From contig JANTQA010000036.1 in NCBI GenBank assembly GCA_027625915.1, forward strand, positions 5,229,001 through 5,293,000: a stretch of 64,000 bases of DNA, read 5' to 3'. Position numbers and translations under genes: made by a program. Shown one piece after another: positions 47,304 through 56,972 of the stretch (the stretch's first letter is position 1; each line of letters begins with the position of its first letter). Below the pieces are notes generated by a model. That model was not told the DNA's origin and did no database searches. It worked only from the letters and a program-made list of their open reading frames with translations. Source of the DNA: Anaeramoeba flamelloides. Its lineage: Eukaryota > Metamonada > Anaeramoebidae.

Positions 47304-48825
47304 AGTAAAAGTTGTTGTGTTTTTGATTTTTAGATATTTTATTGAAATGTTTTTCGGTTCTTGTTAAAAAAAATGACTAAAATGGAAACCTATTTTCTTT
47401 TTTTAGCCTGCATTTTATTCTTCATTTAAAAATATTTTTCTTTTTCTTTAGTGCCGATTTAGTTGATTGTTTTGATTAATTTTCATTATTTTGTTTCTAT
47501 TGAAATGATATTTGTGACTTTGTTTTTGATTTTCAAATTTTTCAAATCAATTTTCGATCTTATTGATCCGAAATTGTAATATTTGTCAAATGATCGATTT
47601 TAATCACCAGAAGCGATGTTTTGAGTCAATTTGGAGTCAATTTCTCTTTTTTATTTGTTCCAACAAGTTTTTTTTATTTCACATAATAATTTTAATTTAT
47701 CTTGTTAAAATTTCAAGTTTCCTCACAATTTCATCATAAAATAAACAAAACTTTTAAGATTGTAATTCAAAATATTTCTTCATCAAAATATAAATTCTTT
47801 TTTTTGTGAAAAAAAGTGTTCAAATTTCGAAACAAGAAAGAAAAGGAAAAAATATTTAATTTTCAAACAAGTTGAGATATTTACAAATTAACCCAAATTT
47901 AAGAAATGAAACAAAAGGATTCGAGATCTAAGAAAATATTTTTTCAAAAATTGTAAAAAAACTAAAGAAGAGATTTTTAATTTGAGACTATTCTTTGATT
48001 TGAAAAATGAAGATTAACGATTCAAAAGAAACGTTTGATATTCAAATTCAAAATTAACTTTAAAATTTTGGTTTGTTTTTAGAAAAAATTTTTTTTTCAT
48101 TGTGATTATTTCCACATCTATGATGTTTTGAGATTATTTTAGTCTTTCAAGCTGTTTTTTTGTCAAAAAGAGAAATTAGTTTAATACCTTTTTTTAAAAT
48201 AATTATTATGATTATTCTCAAATTAAAAAATTGAAAATTTTAATTTCTAAATCACAAAATATTTTACCTATTAATTATTGGTTTAAAAAAATACAAAGAT
48301 CTTATAAAATCAATTTGAAATGTTATTTTTAGAGATTTAATTACAATATCCATATTGAAATTTGAAGCAAATTTCTATTTGTTTACTGCTATTGTAAATA
48401 GATCAAGATTTTTCTAAAAACTTTTTTAAAGATTTTATTTAATGGAGTGAGTACTTTTTTTATAAGATAGTGCTTTCCTTCCAACTTCAACCCCTAACAC
48501 CAGATTTAAAGGTTTTCCCTCACTTTATTAAAATAGAATAGTTTTGAAACAATTTTGAATTTTTTTTTTACCTAAATAATTTGATTTTAAAAGTTTATGT
48601 TTTCAGTGTTAAATCTTATATTTTGATAGAAAAAAATATTTTCTCGGAAAAATAATAACTTTGAAATATTATCTAATATCAAATAGATTTTGTAATGTAT
48701 CCTCGATTTTTCAAATGTGTAATTTTTTGTTTAAAATTCCTTCCCCAATGAAAAAAAATCTTTTATAAGTCATAATAAAATTTGTTCTTCTTTAGCAAAA
48801 TTTCTAAAAAAATATTTAGAAATTA
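47304..48825. other. upstream region of the SUMO ligase gene, AT-rich
   Basis: No second gene found on either strand. The promoter of the minus-strand gene should lie in the first few hundred bases; no element could be singled out. Confidence 0.45.
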
Positions 48826-49465
48826 GGTGAGTCCCGTAGAGTGCCGTCAAGTGCCGTAGAGTGCCTATGTTTTTTTAATTTCTAAAATTAAAAAAAACCT
48901 TATGGCGGTTTTCTTGAGGTTTTCTGTTTTATTTGTTAAATCTATCGATTTTGGTTAGGTTTTTTTGAGTTTTCTATTTATTTAGAAAACCAATAGATTT
49001 TCGAAATAAAATAGAAAACTTCAAAAAAACCTAGAAAACTTCAGAAATAAAATAGAAAGCCTCAAAAAATCTAGTACACTTCACAAATAAATAGAAAGCT
49101 TAAAAAAACTTAACGAAAATCTATCGATTTTCCAAATAAAACAGAAAACTTCAAAAAAACCTAGAACACTTCACAAATAAAACAGAAACCTCAAGAAAAA
49201 CTAACGTCGCTTTTCAAGAAATTAAAACGAATGGAGTAAAAAACACAGATTTTACTCAATTCTTTTGAATTCTGGAAAAGATAACACCTTTTTTTTTTTT
49301 AATTTAAGAAATTAAAAGAAAAATTTATAAATTTTCTTTTTATTTCTCAAATTAAAAAAAACCTAACGAAAAGTGTCTAGTTTTTTTCAGTTTTTGTTTT
49401 TGTTTCGAAAATCTATTGATTTTCTAATCAAAACAAGAATTAAAAAAAACTTAACGGCACATACA
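48826..49465. repeat. second hairpin array with TAACG borders
   Basis: Opens with GTAGAGTGCCGTCAAGTGCC and GTAGAGTGCC, then a chain of palindromic arms such as GGTTTTCTGTTTTATTTG and AAATAAAACAGAAAAC, TCTATCGATTTT, CTTTTCAAGAAATT...TTGAATTCTGGAAAAG, and several AACCTAACG-type borders. Same words as 38571-39035 but with the segments reordered and partly duplicated. Confidence 0.7.
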
Positions 49466-49684
49466 AGAAAAGTAATTTTGTCTCTGCAAAAATTGATAAA
49501 TAAAAAATAAAAAAATACTTTTCCGAAATGGCCCCCTTAGAACCTTTGCACTGAACACTCCATTATTAATAGAGATGGAAAAAATCTTGAAATAAAAATA
49601 ATTATCTCTGATAGTATAACGCAACTTGATTTAATTTTGGAGAATTTAAAAATTTATTATTGTAATTTAGGCAGTTTTATTTAG

Positions 49685-49689
<5 letters not shown>

Positions 49690-49722
<33 letters not shown>
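49690..49722. repeat. poly-T tract
   Basis: Uninterrupted T-run of more than 30 bases; could be the tail of an old minus-strand retroposon or a simple expansion. Confidence 0.7.
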
Positions 49723-49723
<1 letters not shown>

Positions 49724-51017
49724 TATTAAACCTTGAACTTTTTATATTTGATTGAGTTGGAATTAATTTTTAGAATGCCTAAGTATATTAATTGATGATT
49801 GTTATTTTTTGAAAGATTTTTTGTCATATATACCATTATTTTTTTTCTTTTTTTTTTTTCTTTTTTTTTTTCTATTATTAAATTGAATTAATCTTGAACC
49901 AAAAATGTTTATTTTTTTCCAAAAAAAACAAAACACAAGAATTAAACTGTAAAAAAATCTTATTGAGTTTATACATTTACAATTTTTTCAAAAAAAAGAA
50001 ATTTATTATTTATTCATAAATCAGGGGCTGAAGGTGAACCATTAACTTATCTCTATAAATCAATCTCTTCCAAGCTTTTTTTAAAAAATTGATATACATT
50101 GGAATTCAAGACTCTTGGGAATTAATTTCAAAAAAAAAAAAAACATTGGATTAACAATATTTTGGAAAGAAGAAAAGCCGTCCTAAATCTATGAAGAAAA
50201 TTTCAAAAAAAAAAAAATAACAATAAAAATACAGAATATTTTGTAGGTACTTTTGACATTCACTCTTTTTTTTTTTTTTTTTGATTCTATACAATACTGT
50301 TTAATATACCATCTTAAAAAAAAAATAAAAAAATGAAAAATTAAAAATTGGTTCATAATTTTTTTTACAAAAAAGGAATTGGGGTTATGAATTGAGTACA
50401 TTATAACCAATTATCATCACTTTTATATATCATATTCTACCAGAAAAAATAAAAACTCTAGCTTTTCATTTTCGAGTGTAGTCATACATATGATCTTATC
50501 CTTATAATTAAGTTTCCTTGAATATTTTAAAAATAATTTTGTGGATATTTTTTTGTAATAATAAAAAAGTCTGGGTGAACCTACATAATAATAAAACTAT
50601 GTATAATGTCGAATTATAATTTATTTTTATTCTTAAATTTGGTTAATGTTGAGACACTCTTGGAGATAATTTAAAAAATGTAGAACATTCTTCGGAAATG
50701 ACCAATCAATTATTTTGACATATTCATCACAATAATGGAGAAAAAATTACTTTTTTCAAAGCTCTCATTTTAAGTCAACTTTTTTATTGTGGTCTATAAA
50801 ATTTTAATTTGAAAAAACGTGATTTTTTGGGATTTGATAAATTTATCAATAAATCAGTTGAAAATTTTTTACAAATTAAAATGGATTCATAACAATTAAT
50901 TTCTAAAACTGAAGCAAACATTAATTTATCTAGATTAAAAATATACTGAATAAAATACAAATTAAATGAAAAATTAGATTTCTCACAGTGAAAAAAGGTA
51001 AAAAAGTATTAAGATTA
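49723..51017. other. AT-rich spacer
   Basis: T- and A-run-rich, no gene or repeat family recognised. Confidence 0.5.
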
Positions 51018-51436
51018 CAGTCAATTCCACTTTCAAGTCACACCCCTTCAATGAAAATTAAGTTATAACAATAATCTAAAATTAAGGCACGTAATTAAAT
51101 TTCTAGTAAAATAATTTGTGTTTTAATAAAAACTTCCAAAAATGTACTTTCATTTGATATTTTTTTATTTTTTTCCATTTTTAACCTGGCTGGAATCTTC
51201 TTTATATTGAGAAGAAGAGTTACAATATCAAAAGGTCAAGATGTTACTTGTTTCTACTGCGGCATTGGAATGGGAAAGTATTAGTAACTTTGAAAATAAA
51301 AATGAAAAAGCAAAAGCAAAAAAAGACCAAAGGTAAAAAGTAAATCAGATCAATAAAAAAAAGAAATTAAAACAATTAAAACAACAATCCCCAAGTTAAA
51401 ATCCATGACCAATTATAAAATTAACCAAAAATATTA

Positions 51437-52217
51437 CAGTCAGTTCTACTTTTAAGGAACAAATTTTCAACAGAATTTAAGGCACAAAAAAATCCCAAAT
51501 TAAGGTACAGAATAAGAATTATTTATTTTTTTCAATTTTTTCCCTAGCTGAATCTTCTTTATATTGGGAAGAAGAGTTACAAAGGAAAAAGATCAAGTGA
51601 TTACTTTCTAATACTGTGACACTGAAACACGAAAGTATGAGTAACTTGAAAATAAAAACTAAAAAGCAAAGGCAAAATGACCAAAGGTTGAAAGTAAATA
51701 AGATCAAAAAAAAAAAAAGAAAAGAAATTACAATAATTAAACAACGATCCCCAAGTGAAAATTCATGATCAATTATCAAATTATTAAATCAACCAAAAGT
51801 ATCGTGGCTGTGATTTTGGGAGTTCTTAATTAAAGATGGCATTGGTTTTTTTTTTTTGATTTTTTACCAATTGCTCCTTATAAACCCTTTTTAAATTTCT
51901 TTTTTTTTTTTTTTTTTTCTTTTTGCTTTTTTCTTTTCAATTTTTTGCTTTTGCTTTTTAAACATAAAAAAAATGGGGTGTGTATTTCCCTTGAACAATC
52001 GTGAAATCTATGATTTTACGCTTAAATTTCCTTTGAGGAAATTTAAGTAAAACGACATCTAGAGTGTAATTTACACTTCTTCCATCAATAAAAAAAGAAT
52101 AAGAATTATTTTTGTTATAATTTATTTTACTAGAATCTGAATTTTGTGCCTTAATGTGAGATTTTAATTGTGCCTTAAATTTCGTTGAAGTTTGTACCTT
52201 AAACATGAAATTGACTG
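51437..52217. mobile_element. CAGTCAGTT-family MITE, copy 12 (third shell)
   Basis: TA-flanked. Left arm CAGTCAGTTCTACTTTTAAG; the right arm resumes at about 52112 and ends ATGAAATTGACTG. Split by R copy C. Confidence 0.8.
51525..52095 (+). mobile_element. retroposon-like repeat R, copy C (innermost)
   Basis: 571 bp between two perfect copies of AGAATAAGAATTATTT (51509-51524 and 52096-52111). Carries GGGAAGAAGAGTTAC near its start and ends TTACACTTCTTCCATCAATA plus A's. The best-preserved copy and the youngest of this nest. Confidence 0.85.
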
Positions 52218-52564
52218 TATATCTGTGATTTTGGATGTATTAAATTAAAAAGATAGCATTCGTTTTTTTTTTTTGTTTTACCAATTACTTCTTAATAACA
52301 ATTTTTTTTTTTTTTTTCTGTTCAATTTTTTGTTTTTTCTTTTCAATTTTTTGCTTATGTTTTTTAACATAATAAAAATCGGGTGTGTATTTCCCTTGAA
52401 CAAATGTAAAATCTATGGATTTTACTCTTAAATTACCTTTGAGTAAATTTAACTAAAAGGATATTTAGTGTGTAATTTACACTTCTTACATCAATAAAAA
52501 TTGATATTTATTTTTGTCTTAAATTTCATTGGAAGTTTGTGACTTAAAAGTAAAATTGACTCTA

Positions 52565-52988
52565 ATTTCAAAATTTTAAAAAAAAAAAATTAAAATTTTT
52601 TTGTTTTTATTACAATACATCACTTTAACTTATAAAATAGTTTAATATATTATTATTATTAATCATTTTCTGATCTTTCTTTTTTTCTCTCTTTCTACCT
52701 TTATTTAAGGATTTGCTTTTGAAAACATCATCTGTATCAATATTTTGAGATATTATTATTCTTTTAATAAATTTAGTTATTATAAATGATAAAATTATTT
52801 TCTTCACTTTTTTTTCAAAAAAGGAAAAAAATTATAATATAATATTTCACTTTCCCCATAAATATTTAGTAAAATTTATTTAAAGAACTCTATTTCTTGT
52901 TAGTGTGTTGTTATTTGCCTATTTTTATAAACTCTTTTCTCTCACAAACAAGATAATATTTTGATTTTCATGTTAAATTTTTATAATG
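52565..52988. other. AT-rich spacer
   Basis: No gene recognised; a 60-residue minus-strand frame (52625-52807) is Lys/Ile-rich and probably chance. Confidence 0.45.
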
Positions 52989-53357
52989 CATCAGTGTGAA
53001 TAAGAATGTTGTAAAAAATAGAATTTTTACAATTTATGAGATAAATAAAGACATCCATTCAATTTCGAAAATTAGGTTATAGTAAATAAAATATCGGATT
53101 ATTTGAATAGACTAATTTTTATTCTAATCATCAAAATCGTTTGGTATACCAATGTTTCAATTTTTAAAAATAATCGTTTTTCAAACAAAGTATTAATATT
53201 TACCAATCGACTTTATATTGAAAATCCCTTTTGACTCAAAAATCAAAACACCTTTTAGTTTACTATTACCAAATTTGGAAAATTGAATGGAACTCTTTAT
53301 TTATCTCTAAAATTGTAAAAACTCTATTTTTTACAACATTCCGTATTTAAACTTATG
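52989..53357. mobile_element. GTGTGAATA-ended inverted-repeat MITE, copy 2
   Basis: Left arm CAGTGTGAATAAGAATGTTG then TAAAAAATAGAATTTT; the right arm AACTCTATTTTTTACAACAT is inverted to it. Interior diverged from the 30495 copy. Confidence 0.75.
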
Positions 53358-53723
53358 TTGGTTAGAGTTTAAAACAGAAGTTTTTCCAACAACTTGAGTT
53401 TTAGAAAAAGTTAAAAAACCAAACTACTTTGAAATCGACTTATTTTCATTTAGTTCTGCACTTTTCGATTAAGCTGGTTATTTTGATCAGAAGTTTAAAA
53501 ATTAAATATTTAGAAAAAAAATTTTTAATTTTAAAGATCTAGTGTAAGTTTAAAAGTAAAAAATGTACATTTTTTTTTATCATTTTTTTTATATTAAATT
53601 TTTTGGAATATCTTGAAGTTCTAGTTTTGAACCAAGTGTTTAGTTAGGTTTGAATAGTAATCATTTTTACATTTCAGGCAATCTTTTGTCCATGGAGTTT
53701 TTGAAAAAGAAGATTGATATAAA
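53358..53723. other. AT-rich spacer upstream of the coding relic
   Basis: Mostly AT-rich. The end (about 53680-53725, GNLLSMEFLKKKIDIK) reads like coding sequence in another frame and may be an exon or relic of the same gene as the next entry. Confidence 0.35.
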
Positions 53724-53891
53724 ATGACAAAAAAAATGGACATATTTTACTTTTATACGATACTAGGGCCTAAAGAAATCAATTTTTTACACCAACAATT
53801 GAAGAAAAAAAGTTCAAAAATTTGGAGAGATCTGAATTTAAATTACAAAGAACAAAAAGGCTGTGGAATAAAAACTTTTTTCGAACTCTAA
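53724..53891 (+). CDS. short hypothetical frame, possible relic of a larger gene
   Basis: ATG to TAA, 55 residues: MTKKMDIFYFYTILGPKEIN, then FLHQQLKKKSSKIWRDLNLN, then YKEQKGCGIKTFFEL. Composition is protein-like. Just downstream another frame reads LFGNYYLLQKIEYLKVLISR (about 53894-53960), resembling the last helices of a BTB domain. Together they look like one decayed or unresolved multi-exon gene. Function unknown. Confidence 0.3.
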   Translation: MTKKMDIFYFYTILGPKEINFLHQQLKKKSSKIWRDLNLNYKEQKGCGIKTFFEL

Positions 53892-54629
53892 TATTGTTCG
53901 GCAATTACTATCTTCTTCAAAAAATTGAATACCTAAAAGTTTTAATTAGTAGATTGAAAATAGTGAAAGTGAAGAAATAGAATATTACTGGGGAATACTT
54001 TTTTAAAGTGACTCTGTTTCACATCTTTAGATTGATTAAATTAATTAACTGTTTTGAAAAAAGCTTGTGGGTTTTGGGTGGTTAAAGTAAGAGATCTATT
54101 ACAAAAAATTTCTTTGTTTCTCTTTTTATTCTTTTCTTTTCTTTATTTTGGCCATTGTTTCAGTTTTTGGAATGAAGAAAAAAGTCTACTTTCAACCTTG
54201 AAACAAAGTGCTTTATCCGTTTGAAAGGAAATTCTTCCAAATTTTAATCTTAAAATTAAAAAAAAAATAGATTACCATTAAAAAGTGGGGTTTGTAAAAT
54301 TGTTTGTTTTTCTTTTTAATTTGTTGAGTTGAGGATTTTAAGAAAACAAAACAATTTGTGTCTCTAAAAAAATTTCAACAAAACTGTGTGTTTAAGATCT
54401 TTGTCACAAGTGTGTTCGTAAGAGAAAATGTTTCAAAAAAAAAAAGATAAAAATTTGTATTTTGGTTTTGTTTATTTCAAGAGATCAAATGGGAACAGAA
54501 AAGATATTTCTTGTTTAAAATTTTGTTATTGAAAAAGTGCAAACAAAGTTTAGTAAGCCAAGTACGATCTTGTCATAAATAAAGCATAATCTAAATGCAT
54601 TTTAAAAAGCACTTTTGGAACAAATTGTA
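53892..54629. other. spacer with possible coding relic at its start
   Basis: Apart from the BTB-like stretch at 53894-53960, AT-rich without recognisable genes. Includes the 3' flank of the TMA7 gene. Confidence 0.4.
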
Positions 54630-54803
54630 TTACTTTTTTTTTTTACCTTTTTTTTGTGATTGAATTTTCTTTCTTAATTCAGCTTCTTTTTTTTTTTGTG
54701 CTTGTTGTTTTTTTTTGAATTGAACGTCATCTTCTGTTTCAAAATTTTGTTTTTTTTTTTTGCTTTTAAGTGGCTTTTTTTTACCTTTTTTTCTTGAGGA
54801 CAT
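54630..54803 (-). CDS. TMA7: TMA7 homologue (translation machinery-associated protein 7)
   Basis: 57-residue frame from ATG 54803: MSSRKKGKKKPLKSKKKKQN, then FETEDDVQFKKKQQAQKKKE, then AELRKKIQSQKKGKKKK and TAA. It matches the small eukaryotic TMA7/CCDC72 family along its whole length (human protein about 64 residues): MSxRxxGKKKPLK start, acidic E-x-E-D-D followed by F-K-K-K-Q, coiled Lys/Gln/Glu helix, and Lys-rich tail. The Gly/Ala-rich segment before the tail is shorter here. Family members associate with ribosomes; their exact role is poorly defined. Very T-rich on the + strand because the protein is about 40% Lys. Good start context (aaaATG). It is below usual gene-size cut-offs. Confidence 0.85.
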   Translation of the reverse strand: MSSRKKGKKKPLKSKKKKQNFETEDDVQFKKKQQAQKKKEAELRKKIQSQKKGKKKK

Positions 54804-55189
54804 TTTTTAGATTCTAAAAAATAATAAAGTTAAGAGACAAAAATTAATAGCATTAAGATGAAAATCAAAAAAAGCTTGAGATAAATAATTTGTAAAAAAA
54901 GAAAAACAAAAATAAAAAAAAAAAAGAATACGTACCAATAATAATAAAAAAAATGAATTTCACAATTGGAGATGACTACAAAAAATATAAGTACTTTTAC
55001 ATGCTTTTTGTTTGTGCAAAAATGATTGTCCCCTTTATAAAACATTTGTTGTAAGGAATTTCTTTGAATTTTTACAAAAACTGTAGGTATTTTTTTCTTT
55101 AGATATAAATTCGGAATAGCTCTTAGTTTTACATTATTTTCACGATTTCACTCACTAATAACACATTCCTATTTTTTGTTTTTGTTAAA

Positions 55190-55240
55190 ATGTCTGAGTT
55201 TAAGGGATTAGCATCTAACAAGGAGAAGCCTAAGATACAA
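55190..55240 (+). CDS. possible first exon of an unidentified gene
   Basis: ATG in good context (gttaaaATG) encodes MSEFKGLASNKEKPKIQ and ends at a strong donor, CAA|GTATGT. GC content and residue mix are above background. It is divergent from TMA7 with about 390 bp between the starts, so a shared promoter region is plausible. I could not find the next exon; the acceptors tried near 55487 and 55567 lead to immediate stops. Without splicing the frame stops after 23 residues. Confidence 0.35.
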
Positions 55241-55742
55241 GTATGTTGTTATCCAATGTAAATCACATTAGTGACACATGGTTCAAATCTCTCTAAAAAA
55301 TCAATTAGTCAAGTAGTGATAAATTTTGATCCTCATCAATTAAAAATGATCTCTTGGATTAGGAAAAAAAAACCCAACAATTACAGAAAAAAATTTCTTG
55401 TTATCATATATTAAAGGTTGAATCATGAATATTCAGACTAAAAAGTTGCAAAATATCTTTCTTAAATTTGTGGCGAAATGCAGATTAATGCAGTGGTGTA
55501 AATAACCCGTGTTTGTTATTTTAACCCATTACTAAAATTTAACTCATGCAAAATATATTGGCTGACTCTAGAAATAAAAGAAACAAATCAATGGGGCGAT
55601 AACAGTATATAAACAAGAAATAGGGTTCTTTATATAAATTTTAAAAAAGATTTATGAAGATACTGGAAGATTAAAATGTAATTTTTTGACAAAACAAATG
55701 AGCCAAATTTCATTTTTTGAATTTTTATAAAAAAAGTATTTA
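55241..55742. other. probable intron or spacer
   Basis: AT-rich with a few GC-richer words (ATGGGGCGATAACAG near 55592), no exon established. Confidence 0.35.
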
Positions 55743-56048
55743 CAGTCCTGTGCCTTTTTAAGACACAGAAAAAATCAAGAAATAAGGCACAAAAAAATCC
55801 CATTAAGGCACAAAATCAAAGTGGTCAAAATAAGGCACAATTTTTCTGTGTAATTTCCAAGATTACTCAGATGTAATATTCTATATATATATTGAAGAAA
55901 ACACTCAAACTAACTCGGGAATTATTCGGTGGAATTAGATATTGAAATTGTGGAAGTGCCTTAAATCAAAAAAATTGTGCCTTAAAGTGAACAAAATTTT
56001 GTGCCTTATATGTTGATTTTTCCTGTGCCTTAAGATGGCACAGGACAG
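55743..56048. mobile_element. palindromic TA-target MITE with CAGTCCTGTGCC ends
   Basis: 306 bp flanked by TA. Ends CAGTCCTGTGCC and, inverted, CTGTCCTGTGCC. Arms carry repeated TAAGGCACAAA boxes (four on the left, four inverted on the right) as in the CAGTCAGTT family, but the unique centre is longer. A related but distinct family. Confidence 0.8.
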
Positions 56049-56775
56049 TAATCACACAAGAAATTTTGAAAATATGAGGAAATTTTTGAAACAAAAGCAT
56101 TTAATATGATTGATCCATTTCGACTAATCAAAGATCTAACTTCTAAAGTCAATAAAAATCGAAACAAGAATATACATGTGTATTCCTATCTTCTAATAAC
56201 CAAGTCTGAAAAAAAAAAAAAAACAGGAGTTAAATTTTTGTAATCGGTTAAAGATTGACAGCACCGATTATTTACGCCACTTTAGCTAAATAATTAAATC
56301 ATTAAGCAATATATTTTTTTGACAAATTATGTCTGAAATCTTGGAAATATTTGTATGTTGCAATTAGCTTTAAAATAAGGATGCTTAAAAAGTAATCATT
56401 CTTTGGATGTTGTTAAGGTGATGATTATTGAGATAATCTTTGAAATTAAAAAAATATAAAAATAATTACTTCTGGAAATTCTAAAGATGAATTATTAACT
56501 ATCATCATACTAATATTTTAAGTTTTCTATTTTTTGATTTGAAAAAGGTTTTATTAACAACAATTTCCAAATTGAGAATTTTTTATTGTGATCATTACTC
56601 TTGTTAAAATAAAGTGCTCATAAAAATTTAATCAGTGTTATAAAAGAAAAAGCGTATTTTTTTTTTGTTAGAGTTCACCTATACACAAATCGATCAAAGA
56701 AACCGACAATAAACCCTAATTAAACATGGTATTGGTTTCTTAAAGTTCCAACATTAAACAAAACAATTTTAAATA
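56049..56775. other. AT-rich spacer
   Basis: Nothing recognised. Confidence 0.5.
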
Positions 56776-56972
56776 CAGTCAGTTCCACTTTTAAGGCACA
56801 AACTTTCAGCGAAATTTAAAGCACATAAAAAATCTCAAAATAAAGCACAAAATTTGGAATTTTTATTTTTACAATTTATTTTACTAGAATTTCAATCCTG
56901 TGCCTTAATTTGAGATTTTTTTTGTGCTTTAAATTTCGTTGAAAGTTTGTGCCTTAAAAGTGGAACTGGCTG
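56776..56972. mobile_element. CAGTCAGTT-family MITE, copy 13
   Basis: Full-length, TA-flanked, CAGTCAGTTCCACTTTTAAG to AAAAGTGGAACTGGCTG. Confidence 0.9.

Larger units (their letters stand above)
51170..52499 (+). mobile_element. retroposon-like repeat R, copy B (second shell)
   Basis: Begins after TTGATATTTTTTT (about 51150) and ends at TTCTTACATCAATAAAA followed by ATTGATATTTATTTTTG, a near-identical target duplication. Split at 51436 by the next MITE. Its right part (from 52220) continues CTGTGATTTTGGATG, collinear with copy C. Confidence 0.75.
51018..52562. mobile_element. CAGTCAGTT-family MITE, copy 11 (outermost shell of a four-level nest)
   Basis: Left end after TA: CAGTCAATTCCACTTTCAAG. 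The right arm returns at about 52517 as GTCTTAAATTTCATTGGAAG and ends AAAATTGACTC then TA. Everything between about 51170 and 52499 is inserted later. Confidence 0.75.
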
